Source: a bacterium (GTDB lineage: Bacteria > Auribacterota > JABMQX01). From it: 52,154 bases of DNA. A program made the translations under genes and the position numbers. The stretch lies in NCBI GenBank assembly GCA_030691545.1, contig JAUYEE010000233.1, forward strand, positions 1 to 52,154, written 5' to 3'. The notes beneath the pieces are model-generated. The model had not been told where the DNA came from and did no database searches. It saw nothing but the letters and a program-made list of their open reading frames with translations. Each line of letters starts with the position of its first letter. The first letter of the stretch is position 1. Below are positions 27,420 through 36,051 of this stretch, piece by piece.

Positions 27420-28619
27420 ATGATCAGGAGAGTATCTGTTGTTCTCTCAATTGCGGTTTGGGTCTGTCTGTGTACACTCTGCTCAGCGGGCGAGCACAAC
27501 AAGCTGTCGAAGGAGGAAGTCGCTGACGGGTGGATTCTTCTCTTCGACGGCGAGACGCTCTTCGGCTGGGAGACGCACGGCGAGTGCACGTGGAAAGTTG
27601 CGGAAGGCATCCTGATGTGCGACACAGGCAAGGACGGCTGGCTCGGCACGACGAGCGAGTCCACCGATTTCGTCCTCAAGCTCCAGTACCGCATCAGCGC
27701 CAACGGCAACAGCGGGGTCTTCTTCCGAGCGGACAAGGGACCGCAGCCCTGGGTCACCGGGTACGAGATGCAGATATGGGATAAGGACGAGAACAATCCC
27801 ACAGGCAGCATTTACAACGTGAAGAAAGCCGAGCACCCGGGCGGCAAGCTCGTCACTGATGTTGAAAAGTGGCAGAACGTTGAGATCGCGGCGAATGGCG
27901 AGCGCATCACCGTGACGCTGAACGGGCAGAAGGTCGTGGACGGGAGCGATGGCAAACACAGCCGCGGAGTGATCGGCGTGCAGTATCACTATCCCGAAAT
28001 GAAGATGGAAGTACAGGACGTGAAGCTCAAGCCGCTCGGTCAGAAGCCTATCTTCAACGGAAAGGACCTCACGGGCTGGAGCATCCTCCCCGATCACAGG
28101 TCGAAGTTCTCGGTCACGCCGGAGGGATGGCTCAACATCAAGGACGGAAACGGGCAGATTGAAACAGCAGACGTCTGGGACGATTTTGTTCTCCAGCTCG
28201 ACATCATCTCCAACGGCAAGCATCTCAACAGCGGCGTATTCTTCCGGGGCGATAAGGGAGGCTTCTGGACAGGCTACGAGTCGCAGATTCGCAATCAGTG
28301 GGAGGGGGAAGACCGGACGAAGCCCGTGGACTTTGGGACAGGCGGCGTCTATTTCTACTCGCCCGCAAGGAAAGTTATCCCCAGCGACAACGAGTGGTTC
28401 ACCAAGACCATCGTTGCGCACGGCAACCACATGGCGGTTTGGATCAACGGCTACATGGTCAGCGAGTACACGGACACCCGACCCGTCGGCAAGAATGCCC
28501 GTGAGAATTGCCGCCTCGAAGCTGGCACCATCAGCCTCCAAGGCCACGACCCGACGACCGACCTCTCCTTCCGCAACATCCGAATTGCGGCTTATCCGAA
28601 AAGAGATATCGCTAAATGA
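27420..28619 (+). CDS. Exported protein with two DUF1080 domains
   Basis: A 399-residue protein with a signal peptide (hydrophobic about 5-21, ending at LCSAGE). Two DUF1080 concanavalin-like domains follow: residues about 30-208 (WILLFDGETLFGWE, GNSGVFFRADKG, VTGYEMQIWDKD) and about 212-395 (KPIFNGKDLTGWSI, LNSGVFFRGDKG, WTGYESQIRNQ, FRNIRIA). Members of the family hydrolyse 3-keto-glycosides or bind glycans. No dehydrogenase adjoins this copy. A purine-rich AAAGGGG lies eight bases before the ATG. The tandem arrangement suggests either bivalent binding or one catalytic and one binding copy. Confidence 0.85.
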   Translation: MIRRVSVVLSIAVWVCLCTLCSAGEHNKLSKEEVADGWILLFDGETLFGWETHGECTWKVAEGILMCDTGKDGWLGTTSESTDFVLKLQYRISANGNSGVFFRADKGPQPWVTGYEMQIWDKDENNPTGSIYNVKKAEHPGGKLVTDVEKWQNVEIAANGERITVTLNGQKVVDGSDGKHSRGVIGVQYHYPEMKMEVQDVKLKPLGQKPIFNGKDLTGWSILPDHRSKFSVTPEGWLNIKDGNGQIETADVWDDFVLQLDIISNGKHLNSGVFFRGDKGGFWTGYESQIRNQWEGEDRTKPVDFGTGGVYFYSPARKVIPSDNEWFTKTIVAHGNHMAVWINGYMVSEYTDTRPVGKNARENCRLEAGTISLQGHDPTTDLSFRNIRIAAYPKRDIAK

Positions 28620-28656
28620 AGGTGTGAATCTTCCGACGGTCTTGCATCGTAAGGTT

Positions 28657-28705
28657 GTGGCGCAGGCATCTTGCCCGCATGCTGCAAGCGGGAAGCTTGC
28701 GCCAC
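28657..28705. repeat. Composite intergenic hairpin
   Basis: The outer stem GTGGCGCA / TGCGCCAC (28657-28664 with 28698-28705) is perfect. The inner stem pairs CCCGC (28674-28678) with GCGGG (28688-28692). It contains GGCATCTTGCCC, also present inverted at 9106-9117. It lies between the double DUF1080 gene and the FG-GAP gene. Confidence 0.55.
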
Positions 28706-28847
28706 ACCGCAGGTGGAAAAGTGTTTCACACGTTACGCGCTGACGCAGAAAGGGAGCAGAGGGTCTGCTCACGCGAATGGTGCTGAGGCTGGAATGCCGC
28801 CTTCGGGTTCAGGCTATGGGTGAGCTTCAAAGAACGGGACAAAAAGG

Positions 28848-30059
28848 ATGAGAAGACTTTCGCTCGTCATAGCGGTTTGGTGCGTCACTTCAGTGGCGAA
28901 CCCTACCGATAACAGTCCGTCCTGGAAGTTCGACCGCCAAGTCATCTGCGCAAATGTCCCGGGCGCCGACGAAGTGGTGTGCGGGGACATTGACGGGGAC
29001 GGAAGAATAGACATCCTGTGCGCGCAGTCGGAGGGGCAACAGCTTCCTCTTCGCTGGTTCAAGAATCTCGGCGGCGACCCGCCCCGCTGGAAGATTTCTG
29101 AACGGATAAGCCCCGTTCATGCCGACTGGCAGGGGGAGGAGGGGTGGATGGGCTCGTGGCTGGGGGATTTGGACGGCGATGGAGACCTCGACGTGGTCTC
29201 AGGGGCAAAGGGCACTTTCTCTGGCGTTTCTCACCCGGTGTTTTGGTTTGAGAATTTGAAAGGGGATGGGAGCGCTTGGGCCGAGCATCTCCTGCCGGTG
29301 AACGGCGATTACATAGACAACAGCAGGACCGCGGACCTCAACGCGGACGGCCGCGATGACCTGATCATTCAGAAATACCATGGTGGGGGAGTGCATTATG
29401 TCGTCTGCCCGGCTCCTGCGGATGCGAGAAGGATTGAGAACTGGCGGTCTTGCAGGATTGGAGAGGGTGGAAGCGGCTTGTGCCTCGCTGACATAGATGG
29501 GGACAGATGCCTCGATGTCCTTGTGAACAACCAATGGCTCAGGAATCCGGGCCAGCCCGCTCAGGAGCGTTGGCCAGCATTTTCCATCGCCGATGCCCCG
29601 GAAGGAGTGAAAAATGCCGCTGGGGACTTCAATCGAGATGGAAGAATGGACATCGTCCTATCGAGCGAGGAGGGCAAAGGGATTTGGTGGTTTGAGGCGA
29701 CTGCGGAGGCCGCGAACGGAAAGTGGATTCGCCATCCTATCGTCGAGGATTACATGGGCGTCCACACCCTCTGGGTTGCCGACTTTGACAGGAACGGTCG
29801 CCCGGACATCCTCGCAGCGGAAATGCACACGAAAGGCAAACACAGGGTAACGATCTTCCAGAATGCCGACGGTAATGGACAGAGGTGGGTCGAGCATACG
29901 ATAGCGACGACCGGTTCCCATAACGCCGTCGCCTGCGACGTGAATGGCGACGGAATGCCCGATGTGGTGGGGTGCAATTTCGCCGATAGCGATAATCCGC
30001 TGGAGGTCTGGTATAACAGTCTGCGAGCACCTCTCCACGCCAAGACAGGAGGAAAGTGA
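28848..30059 (+). CDS. Exported FG-GAP/VCBS-type beta-propeller protein
   Basis: A 403-residue exported protein; the short signal peptide covers about residues 1-17. The rest is a seven-bladed propeller in which each blade carries a DxDxDGxxD calcium loop: DIDGDGRIDIL, DLDGDGDLDVV, DLNADGRDDLI, DIDGDRCLDVL, DFNRDGRMDIV, DFDRNGRPDIL and DVNGDGMPDVV. Such integrin-like propellers act as scaffolds or ligand-binding modules on the surface, and in this type of bacterium often accompany polysaccharide-degrading genes. There is no catalytic signature. The ribosome site is weak (AAGG close to the ATG). It converges with the DUF5060 glycosidase gene. Confidence 0.87.
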   Translation: MRRLSLVIAVWCVTSVANPTDNSPSWKFDRQVICANVPGADEVVCGDIDGDGRIDILCAQSEGQQLPLRWFKNLGGDPPRWKISERISPVHADWQGEEGWMGSWLGDLDGDGDLDVVSGAKGTFSGVSHPVFWFENLKGDGSAWAEHLLPVNGDYIDNSRTADLNADGRDDLIIQKYHGGGVHYVVCPAPADARRIENWRSCRIGEGGSGLCLADIDGDRCLDVLVNNQWLRNPGQPAQERWPAFSIADAPEGVKNAAGDFNRDGRMDIVLSSEEGKGIWWFEATAEAANGKWIRHPIVEDYMGVHTLWVADFDRNGRPDILAAEMHTKGKHRVTIFQNADGNGQRWVEHTIATTGSHNAVACDVNGDGMPDVVGCNFADSDNPLEVWYNSLRAPLHAKTGGK

Positions 30060-30210
30060 ATAACGCGCCAACGGAGAAATTCAGTTCCTGGCCGTTGAGA
30101 AGCTGGGCCGATTTCGCCTTGTATCCGGAAGCGAGGAGTTCTGGCGTTTCATCGGGCCTGTTGAGGATGTGGTGACAGACTTTTTTCCCTTTCCGGGTCG
30201 CAGGTCTGGC

Positions 30211-32004
30211 TCACTCAGCCCGCCGGATCAGAACGACCCAGTCTTCCGACGGTGGATCTGGTGGAGTTCCCAAATCCGTCCGCTCTTCGGCCGCAAAAAC
30301 AGCTTTCTCTCGCTCGAAATTCCCGGTGCGTGGGTTGTACCACTGCTTCTCGAATTTCCCTTTTGCCGCCCGCAGGTCAAGAGAGGCCCCCTTGCTTGCG
30401 TCGGCCAGATATACCGCATAGACCTCGCCGATCTTTGCCAAGACCTGGCTTCTCGGGTCAGAAGCCGCGTCGCCGCTGAGGAGCTCATCGTGCGGCTCCA
30501 TCTCATAGAAGGGGAGATTCTCCTCCATGAACTTTCGGGCGTACCACGTCGAGAGCCACAGGTCCTCGAACTGCCGGAAGTTCTCGGTATCCAACCGCTC
30601 GTAAAGAAAATGCTCGATGTGTCCACCGGAGAGAAGCGTCGGCCAGACAAGGTCCTTGCGCTGGTCGGCCTGGTTATCGGGCGTCGTCCAACGAACCTCG
30701 TCGAGGCAAATGGGGAGCGGTCGCCCCGCATCAGCGGTTTTCTTGCGCCACTTCTCGACTTCGCGCCCCCAACCCGCAATCTCCTTGTAGTACTGAAACG
30801 ACGTGACGCTGAACCGCTTGTCTCCGAGGAAGGGGAGCCAGGCAGGTTCGGGATTCGTGCCCGCATGATGAACCGTGATCGGGTGGTCGTACGGGTCAAC
30901 CGCCTGAATGTATTCCGCGAATTTCTTGACCCTCTCCGGGCCGAGGTTGAGGCCCAGATCGTATTCCTCGGAGATGTTCCACTCTAGGGCATTGTGGTGG
31001 GCGAACCGGGCAATCATCTCTCGATAGAAGAGCTTTCGCTCGACGCCCAACTCTGCGTTATCCAGTTCTCTCTTATTGGGCGCCTCCGCCTCGTTTAAGA
31101 CGAAATGCAGGAAGATGCCTTTCCTCTGTGCGTGGTCAAAGACGATCTCCCACTGCTGGAGCTTGCTAATGTCGTAGTGCACATTGTCGTTTGAGGGGCT
31201 TCCCTCCGGATCAATCGGCCCGACGAAGGGCCACGCATCCTTCCCGTCGCCGCCGATGTTCATCGGGAGGAAGTAGATACAGTTGACGTTCTTCGACCCC
31301 AGATAGTTGAGGGCGCCGATGATGCCTTTTCCCGCGCCGTTGCCCCAGTCGGGGTCGCCCGGCTTCCAGTCTGCAATATGCCCCGCGTATTCGTGGCGCC
31401 CTTCCGGCGTGTTATGGAATCCTTTGTACGCGAGGAAGTTCTCGGGTTCGTCCGCACCCCCCTTAATCCAGTACGAGCCGTCGCGGAACTTCAGGTAATG
31501 CTTGCCGACATACTCGAGCCGCCCCCATTTGAGGAAACCCGGCGCGTCCGGGTCGCGCTCTGCGACATTGAACAAGCCGGCCGCACCATCGAAGTGAGTG
31601 GGTTTGCCCTCAGCGGGGTCAAGACTCACAGCGACTTCTTTGCCCGTCCGAAACGCGGCTTTGTATCGCCATTCACCCGCCTCATCCGGCGTGAATCGCA
31701 CCCGCCAGACATTGCCCGTTCCACCGCCCTCCCCGTCACCGTCAAAAAACCCCGGCACATCGTTGCTGTTCCCGCTTGGTCCAGTGAACGTCACCTGCAG
31801 GCGATAATCCAGAAACGGATTCGGCGAGCCATCCGTTTCGCTCGTCTCCGGCCCACGGAAACTGAGCGTGACAGTGTGCCATTTTCTCAGCTCGCCGGAA
31901 ACCACAGCGGGGCTTTCGCCCATGGCACGAGGCATCGGGGTAACGAAGCCAACCACTGCGATTGCGAGAGCCACCACGCGCGAATCGAAAGCTCTTCGTT
32001 TCAT
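30211..32004 (-). CDS. Exported DUF5060/apiosidase-like glycoside hydrolase
   Basis: A 597-residue exported protein. After a signal peptide (about 1-29) comes a DUF5060 beta-sandwich (about 32-115), then a TIM-barrel glycosidase domain of the DUF4038/apiosidase-like type (about 155-505), and a C-terminal beta-sandwich (about 512-597; VYLADASKGASLDL) often annotated as putative collagen-binding. Candidate catalytic acids are Glu346 or Glu347 in NISEEYDLG and Glu436 in CLDEVRW. It probably cleaves a plant- or algal-type polysaccharide outside the cytoplasm; the linkage is unknown. It lies 79 bases behind a Tat-exported isomerase-like gene and is probably in its operon. Confidence 0.85.
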   Translation of the reverse strand: MKRRAFDSRVVALAIAVVGFVTPMPRAMGESPAVVSGELRKWHTVTLSFRGPETSETDGSPNPFLDYRLQVTFTGPSGNSNDVPGFFDGDGEGGGTGNVWRVRFTPDEAGEWRYKAAFRTGKEVAVSLDPAEGKPTHFDGAAGLFNVAERDPDAPGFLKWGRLEYVGKHYLKFRDGSYWIKGGADEPENFLAYKGFHNTPEGRHEYAGHIADWKPGDPDWGNGAGKGIIGALNYLGSKNVNCIYFLPMNIGGDGKDAWPFVGPIDPEGSPSNDNVHYDISKLQQWEIVFDHAQRKGIFLHFVLNEAEAPNKRELDNAELGVERKLFYREMIARFAHHNALEWNISEEYDLGLNLGPERVKKFAEYIQAVDPYDHPITVHHAGTNPEPAWLPFLGDKRFSVTSFQYYKEIAGWGREVEKWRKKTADAGRPLPICLDEVRWTTPDNQADQRKDLVWPTLLSGGHIEHFLYERLDTENFRQFEDLWLSTWYARKFMEENLPFYEMEPHDELLSGDAASDPRSQVLAKIGEVYAVYLADASKGASLDLRAAKGKFEKQWYNPRTGNFEREKAVFAAEERTDLGTPPDPPSEDWVVLIRRAE

Positions 32005-32083
32005 CGAGTACCCTTCCCCTTCAGCAGTTCAACAATTCGCTTGCGCTGCTTGTGCGAGGCGAAACACAACCCGTCGCGCCGCT

Positions 32084-32983
32084 TCAGCCAACCAAGTCCC
32101 TGAGAATCTTCATCGTCCTGGGAACGGCGGTCTTCGGGTCCTCTTTCTCCTCGTATTCGAGGGCGAAATAGCCGCGATAGCTGGCGTCCCGCAGAATCCC
32201 GATGATTCGCTTGAAGTCCGCGGGCTGGCCGCCGATGCTGACCTTCACGTGCGTCGTCACGGAGTAGGGGGCCATGACGGCGATGTCGCGGTACGGGTCG
32301 TCCGTTCGGAAATTGCCGGTATCCAGGTTCACGCCGAACCACTCGGATTTCACGCCCTGAACAATTGGAAGCATCTCCTTCGGGCTGGCGGTTATTCCGC
32401 CGTGATTTTCCATCGCCAGGAATACACCCTTCTTGCCGGAGTACTCGCAGCATTCCTCGATGACCTCGATTGTCCACTTCTGCGCCTGCTCCAGTTCGCC
32501 CCCCTTCGGCACATTCCCTCCGAAGACGCGAATGCACGGTGCCCCGAGCGCCGCGGAGTAATCCACCCATTGCTTGATTTGCGCGATGTTGTTATCGCGG
32601 GTCTCGCCCGGCGGATGACAGAAATTGTTCCCGACGGCCGTCCCTGAAATGTCGAGTCCCAGGAGGAACGCCTTCTGCTTCAGGTGATTGAGGTACTCCG
32701 GCGTGATTTCCCGGGGGAAGTAATATGCTGTCAGCTCCACGCCATCCAGCCCCATCTCCGCTGCGGTCTCGATGAAATCGTCGAGCGTCATCGTTCGGTT
32801 CTCCCCGGAAAGGAACTGCCGGTAAGAATACGCGCAGCAACTCAGCTTCAGCCGACCGCCGCCCTTGCGAACAATCGGCTCAATACCCCCACTTGTTCGC
32901 GATGCCAAGGCGGCCGCTGCTGCTCCCGCACCAATCAATATCCCATTGCGAAAAAACTCTCGCCTTGTCTGATCTGATGTCAT
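32084..32983 (-). CDS. Tat-exported xylose-isomerase-like TIM-barrel (sugar isomerase/epimerase family)
   Basis: A 299-residue protein. The start at 32983 has GAGAG upstream and gives a twin-arginine signal (TRREFFRNG). The barrel follows from about residue 45. AP-endonuclease-2-type metal ligands are present: Glu in GVELTAYY, Glu in LAMENHGG, Asp in NLDTGNF, His in THVKV and Glu in ALEYEEKED. The family includes sugar epimerases, 3-keto-glycoside-processing enzymes and hydrolases. Export in folded form parallels the Tat dehydrogenase at 15654 and the Tat reductase at 18582, so keto-sugar chemistry in the periplasm is a reasonable guess. It is first in a two-gene operon with the DUF5060 glycosidase. 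Confidence 0.87.
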   Translation of the reverse strand: MTSDQTRREFFRNGILIGAGAAAAALASRTSGGIEPIVRKGGGRLKLSCCAYSYRQFLSGENRTMTLDDFIETAAEMGLDGVELTAYYFPREITPEYLNHLKQKAFLLGLDISGTAVGNNFCHPPGETRDNNIAQIKQWVDYSAALGAPCIRVFGGNVPKGGELEQAQKWTIEVIEECCEYSGKKGVFLAMENHGGITASPKEMLPIVQGVKSEWFGVNLDTGNFRTDDPYRDIAVMAPYSVTTHVKVSIGGQPADFKRIIGILRDASYRGYFALEYEEKEDPKTAVPRTMKILRDLVG

Positions 32984-33048
32984 GCTGTCTCTCCTGTTCA
33001 ATCCGTGGCGTGTAAGGCAAGCGAACAATTCAGAATCGCATGTCCCGC

Positions 33049-33077
33049 ACTATAACCGAGGAAGCCTGCGAAGGCAA
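33049..33077 (-). promoter_or_regulatory. Predicted sigma70 promoter of the isomerase-glycosidase operon
   Basis: On the minus strand TTGCCT (33077-33072) is followed after 17 bases by TATAGT (33054-33049). Transcription would start near 33042, about 60 bases before the start codon. Confidence 0.5.
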
Positions 33078-33122
33078 GTTACCTGCGACACAACAACGGG
33101 GTGACCGCTGGAAGCCGCATCG

Positions 33123-34319
33123 TCACGGCACAACCGCTCGGACCACACCGCCGATGATTTTGTCTTGAACCGTATTGAACGATTCGCTCGTGCGGTCGGT
33201 GCCGCCAATCCGAACAACGACCATGTCCAGCGATGGCACGACGAAGATGTGATTATTGGCGGCGCCGGAGGCGCCGTACGTGTCCGGCGGTGCGGAGGGC
33301 ATTCTTTCCCGGCCAGGATTAACAACGACAAGAAGCCCATAGCCCGAATAGTATGGATTGTACGGAGATGGCTTCCTCATCGCCTCGGCGTACCACTCGG
33401 GAATGATTTGTCTGTCCTTCCATTTGCCGAGGTGCAAGAGCAGGTAGCCGAATCGCAGGGCATCCCTCGGCCTGGGCTGGATACCTCCCTGGGCTTTCGT
33501 GTGGCGGCTGCCGTCGGGCTCGGGCGGATTGTCATACCATTTCCATCCCTCCCAGCCGATGGGGGCGAAGACTTTCTCACCGAGGTAGTCCGCGACTTCC
33601 TTGCCGGTCAGATGGCGAACCATTGCCCCCAAAATGAGGACTCCTCCGGAGGCATAGGAATACCCGCCGCCCGGCTCTGTCCAGAGGGTTCCTGCGCTCG
33701 TGCCGCCCCAGTCGGCGTTCCCGAACGCAACGTCATCGGGAAAGCTCCCATCCGGTCCGGCAGGGTCAATCGTGAGTTTGCCATCGGGACCATAACACGG
33801 ATTGTTGCCGCGAATTCCGGACGTGTGTGACAGCAGTTGCCCGAGATTGATTTCCGCCTTCCGCGGGTCGGTCAAGGGAAACGCCTCTTTTGGCAGGTAC
33901 TTCGGATCGTACACGAGTTGGTCGAGCTTCTCCGGGAACAAGTCGCGCTTCTCGTTCATCAGAACAGCCACCGCGACGCCCGTAAAAGCTTTCCCGCACG
34001 AGTGCATGTCCTCGTTGGAGGTGGGAGTAACCCCGCCCTGGTATCTCTCGTAGCAGAGCCATCCGTGCCGGACAACGAGCAGCGACGAGTTATCGTCCAG
34101 ACTTTTGACGTAATCCCACGCTTCGTCAAGCTTCTTCAGGTCCATGCCGGCGAGCCGCCGGACCTCCTCCGGGTCTGTCACAACACGCCATCCGCCCTTG
34201 TTCTCCGGCGGCGGAAAATAGGCTTTTGGGGGTTCGGCCGCCTCAGCGCTGGACGCGACGTTGCCGACACTCGCTGCCAGAAGAAATCCAATCATACGAA
34301 GGCGCAGTCCTTTCCTCAC
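33123..34319 (-). CDS. Exported serine hydrolase of the class C beta-lactamase family
   Basis: About 398 residues if GTG 34319 is the start, which gives a signal peptide with a basic start (VRKGLRLR) and hydrophobic core; ATG 34295 and GTG 34325 are alternatives. The beta-lactamase/penicillin-binding fold is clear: nucleophile Ser107 with Lys110 in SCGK, a Tyr motif in GGGYSYASGG, and LLSHTSGI. The C-terminal end (GAANNHIFVVPSLDMVVVRIGG) is that of the EstB/AmpC-like hydrolases. Such proteins may be D-alanyl carboxypeptidases, peptidases or esterases; resistance to beta-lactams should not be assumed. It lies 83 bases behind the His/Cys membrane protein gene on the same strand. Confidence 0.85.
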   Translation of the reverse strand: MRKGLRLRMIGFLLAASVGNVASSAEAAEPPKAYFPPPENKGGWRVVTDPEEVRRLAGMDLKKLDEAWDYVKSLDDNSSLLVVRHGWLCYERYQGGVTPTSNEDMHSCGKAFTGVAVAVLMNEKRDLFPEKLDQLVYDPKYLPKEAFPLTDPRKAEINLGQLLSHTSGIRGNNPCYGPDGKLTIDPAGPDGSFPDDVAFGNADWGGTSAGTLWTEPGGGYSYASGGVLILGAMVRHLTGKEVADYLGEKVFAPIGWEGWKWYDNPPEPDGSRHTKAQGGIQPRPRDALRFGYLLLHLGKWKDRQIIPEWYAEAMRKPSPYNPYYSGYGLLVVVNPGRERMPSAPPDTYGASGAANNHIFVVPSLDMVVVRIGGTDRTSESFNTVQDKIIGGVVRAVVP

Positions 34320-34402
34320 ACTCACTTTTCTCACCGTTCCCAACTTGCTTTGTCTGAGGTCATTTCCTTTCCGACGCATACGGAGACGCCGACATCGTCC
34401 TT

Positions 34403-34987
34403 CTACGCCCTGCACCTGTGGCACGGTTTGAAGCCCGCAGCGAGGGCTTCCAGCCGCGTAAGCCTCCGCAACTCGGTCATGAATATACAGTCTTCTCGAT
34501 GGAAGTGCCCACCTCCCTTGCGGATGAACGCCTGGCCGTCGGGGTCGGATACCTGTGGATTGCATAGGGGACATGGCTGCAAGCATTCCTGGCGAGCCTG
34601 CGACTGGGGAATCGAGCGGACATCGTGCAGGTAGGGGCAAGAGTCGGTGTGAAAGTGTTGTCCGCCGATGCGCAGATATACGGTCGGAGCACCGCCCAAT
34701 CCAAACCGCTCGTTGCGTCGTGCAATAAAGTGGACGGAGACAGACGACAGGCACACCCCGGCAACAAGAAAAACTCCGCCGGCAACAAAACAGGCCTTCC
34801 GGAATGTCCAGTCCCGGCTGGCATCCTCGTCACTGGGAACGCGCTTGTACACTGTGACACCCGCGCTGTCCTTCCCGCGAGCCTCATACTTCATGGCAGG
34901 CTTCGGGGCCAGGCAAAACAGGACAAGCGCACTCCCCAACAACAGCAGACCAAAAACAAGGAGTAGAAGAATTCGGGATAACCGCAT
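34403..34987 (-). CDS. Two-helix membrane protein with duplicated HxHxxxC...CxxC motif
   Basis: A 194-residue protein of unknown function. ATG 34987 is chosen (GGGGAGC upstream, followed at once by a hydrophobic helix, about 5-27). A second helix lies at about 67-88 after a short loop. The C-terminal half has two copies of one motif: YLRIGGQHFHTDSCPYL...ECLQPCPLCNP and FIRKGGGHFHREDCIFM...FKPCHRC. Each offers HxH, a Cys and a CxxC, enough to bind a metal, in a pattern reminiscent of the Ada-type zinc site and of short His/Cys tails of nucleases. With two helices both ends are on the same side, most likely the cytoplasm if the N-terminus is inside. Confidence 0.72.
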   Translation of the reverse strand: MRLSRILLLLVFGLLLLGSALVLFCLAPKPAMKYEARGKDSAGVTVYKRVPSDEDASRDWTFRKACFVAGGVFLVAGVCLSSVSVHFIARRNERFGLGGAPTVYLRIGGQHFHTDSCPYLHDVRSIPQSQARQECLQPCPLCNPQVSDPDGQAFIRKGGGHFHREDCIFMTELRRLTRLEALAAGFKPCHRCRA

Positions 34988-35105
34988 AGTGGCGCTCCCC
35001 TCAATTCTTGCGTGCGCGAGAACTCCTATAGACAAACCCCACCAGAGCACTGAAACACCCACCGTGCCCGGGGACTCTCGAGATCCTCAAGGGAACTCGA
35101 ATGAA

Positions 35106-35134
35106 AATCTATCCCACGTAGCCTAATCTGTCAA
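35106..35134 (-). promoter_or_regulatory. Predicted sigma70 promoter of the His/Cys membrane protein
   Basis: On the minus strand consensus TTGACA (35134-35129) and TAGATT (35111-35106) are 17 bases apart. The transcript would start near 35099. Confidence 0.5.
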
Positions 35135-35160
35135 CGCCGGATATTGCCTGTGCCTCTGGG

Positions 35161-35270
35161 GAACAATGGGAGATGGGCGATGGAAGGAAGAGGTTGGAGG
35201 GAGAGCGGGGATGGGAGTAATGAGAGGGCGTGGGGGCTTGGAGTGCTGGGGTGGAGCGGGTAGAGTAGAA
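35161..35270. other. Purine-rich tract
   Basis: Of these 110 bases, 87 are A or G on the plus strand, with many GGGAG/GGGGAT runs. No gene or hairpin explains it. The rest of the gap from 34988 to 35426 holds only the minus-strand promoter and a small GATCCCGCC-GAAG-GCGGG hairpin near 35334. Confidence 0.5.
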
Positions 35271-35426
35271 CTGATTTGCAGCGGGAGCTGGAGCAGGCGT
35301 TGACCGAAGACTCAGGAAGTATCGAGGCGTATCTGATCCCGCCGAAGGCGGGACAAGGGATCGAAGGCGTCAGCTGAGATGTGGAAATAGCGGGAGCGCT
35401 CCAAGAGGCGTCGAGTGTTTTTGCTC

Positions 35427-35456
35427 TTGACATGAGAAGGGAATCCGGCTTATCCT
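35427..35456 (+). promoter_or_regulatory. Predicted promoter of the tRNA pair
   Basis: Consensus TTGACA at 35427-35432 and TATCCT at 35451-35456 are separated by 18 bases. Transcription would start about 26 bases before the tRNA-Val gene. Confidence 0.6.
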
Positions 35457-35488
35457 ATTTCTTGAAATACACTGCCTGAGGCAGGCGC

Positions 35489-35561
35489 GGGCGGTTAGCT
35501 CAGTTGGGAGAGCGCATGCCTTACAAGCATGAGGTCGTGGGTTCAAATCCCGCATCGCCCA
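35489..35561 (+). tRNA. tRNA-Val (anticodon TAC)
   Basis: A full cloverleaf: acceptor GGGCGGT / ATCGCCC, D arm TTAGCTCAGTTGGGAGAGC, anticodon stem CATGC / GCATG with loop CTTACAA (TAC at 35522-35524), T arm GTGGG-TTCAAAT-CCCGC, discriminator A. The 3-prime CCA is not encoded (AAA follows), so it must be added after transcription. Confidence 0.97.
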
Positions 35562-35631
35562 AATGGTTTTTCAGAAAACCGGCGCAAACCGGTATTTCTA
35601 CCCGCAATTGTTTCCCACCTTGTGGGCAAGC

Positions 35632-35708
35632 GGGGGCGTAGCTCAATTGGTTAGAGTACCAGACTGTCGATCTGGGTGTTGCGGGTTCGAGTCCCGTCGC
35701 TCCCGCCA
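35632..35708 (+). tRNA. tRNA-Asp (anticodon GTC)
   Basis: A full cloverleaf: acceptor GGGGGCG / CGCTCCC, D arm TAGCTCAATTGGTTAGAG, anticodon stem CCAGA / TCTGG with loop CTGTCGA (GTC at 35666-35668), T arm GCGGG-TTCGAGT-CCCGT, discriminator G and an encoded CCA (35706-35708). It lies 70 bases after tRNA-Val, probably on the same transcript. Confidence 0.97.
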
Positions 35709-35978
35709 TTCTTTCTGTTCTTCGCGCCAAAGGCGCTATTCTGCACCGCCGCTACCGGATAGGCAGCCACCGGCGCAGTTCCCGCAAGCGAGGGCGCGGT
35801 GCCGTGCTGCCTCCAATCTTAGGAACCAGACTTCGTCAGCCCGCACGATTAAACTTCCTCTCAAGATTCCGCGTTCTATTCGTACAGTCGAACGGTGCGA
35901 ATACTCCGTCTTCTCTCAGGAGCATTGCCCTCGAGGCTTGAGCAACGTGTGGCGCATACGCTTCGACTGAAAGAGAGT
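35709..35978. other. Intergenic, nothing recognised
   Basis: No gene, repeat or terminator is supported here. A frame open from 35563 to 35970 runs through tRNA-Asp and is an artefact. Two further elements before 36115 are listed separately. Confidence 0.5.
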
Positions 35979-36007
35979 TTGACGCCCGGATAGTCATCGC
36001 GTACAGT
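35979..36007 (+). promoter_or_regulatory. Predicted sigma70 promoter of the O-methyltransferase gene
   Basis: TTGACG (35979-35984) and TACAGT (36002-36007) have 17-base spacing. The transcript would begin near 36014 and carry a leader of about 100 bases. Confidence 0.55.
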
Positions 36008-36051
36008 ACCGCAACTTATGGTTTGCCAGGGCGCCAAGATGGGTTTCACCG

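Noticed and set aside
33123..34319. Antibiotic-resistance beta-lactamase
   Set aside because: The SxxK fold is shared by D,D-peptidases and esterases, and the sequence resembles the environmental EstB/AmpC-like group. Resistance cannot be claimed.
35563..35970. Plus-strand frame of 135 codons
   Set aside because: It runs straight through tRNA-Asp and has no ribosome site.
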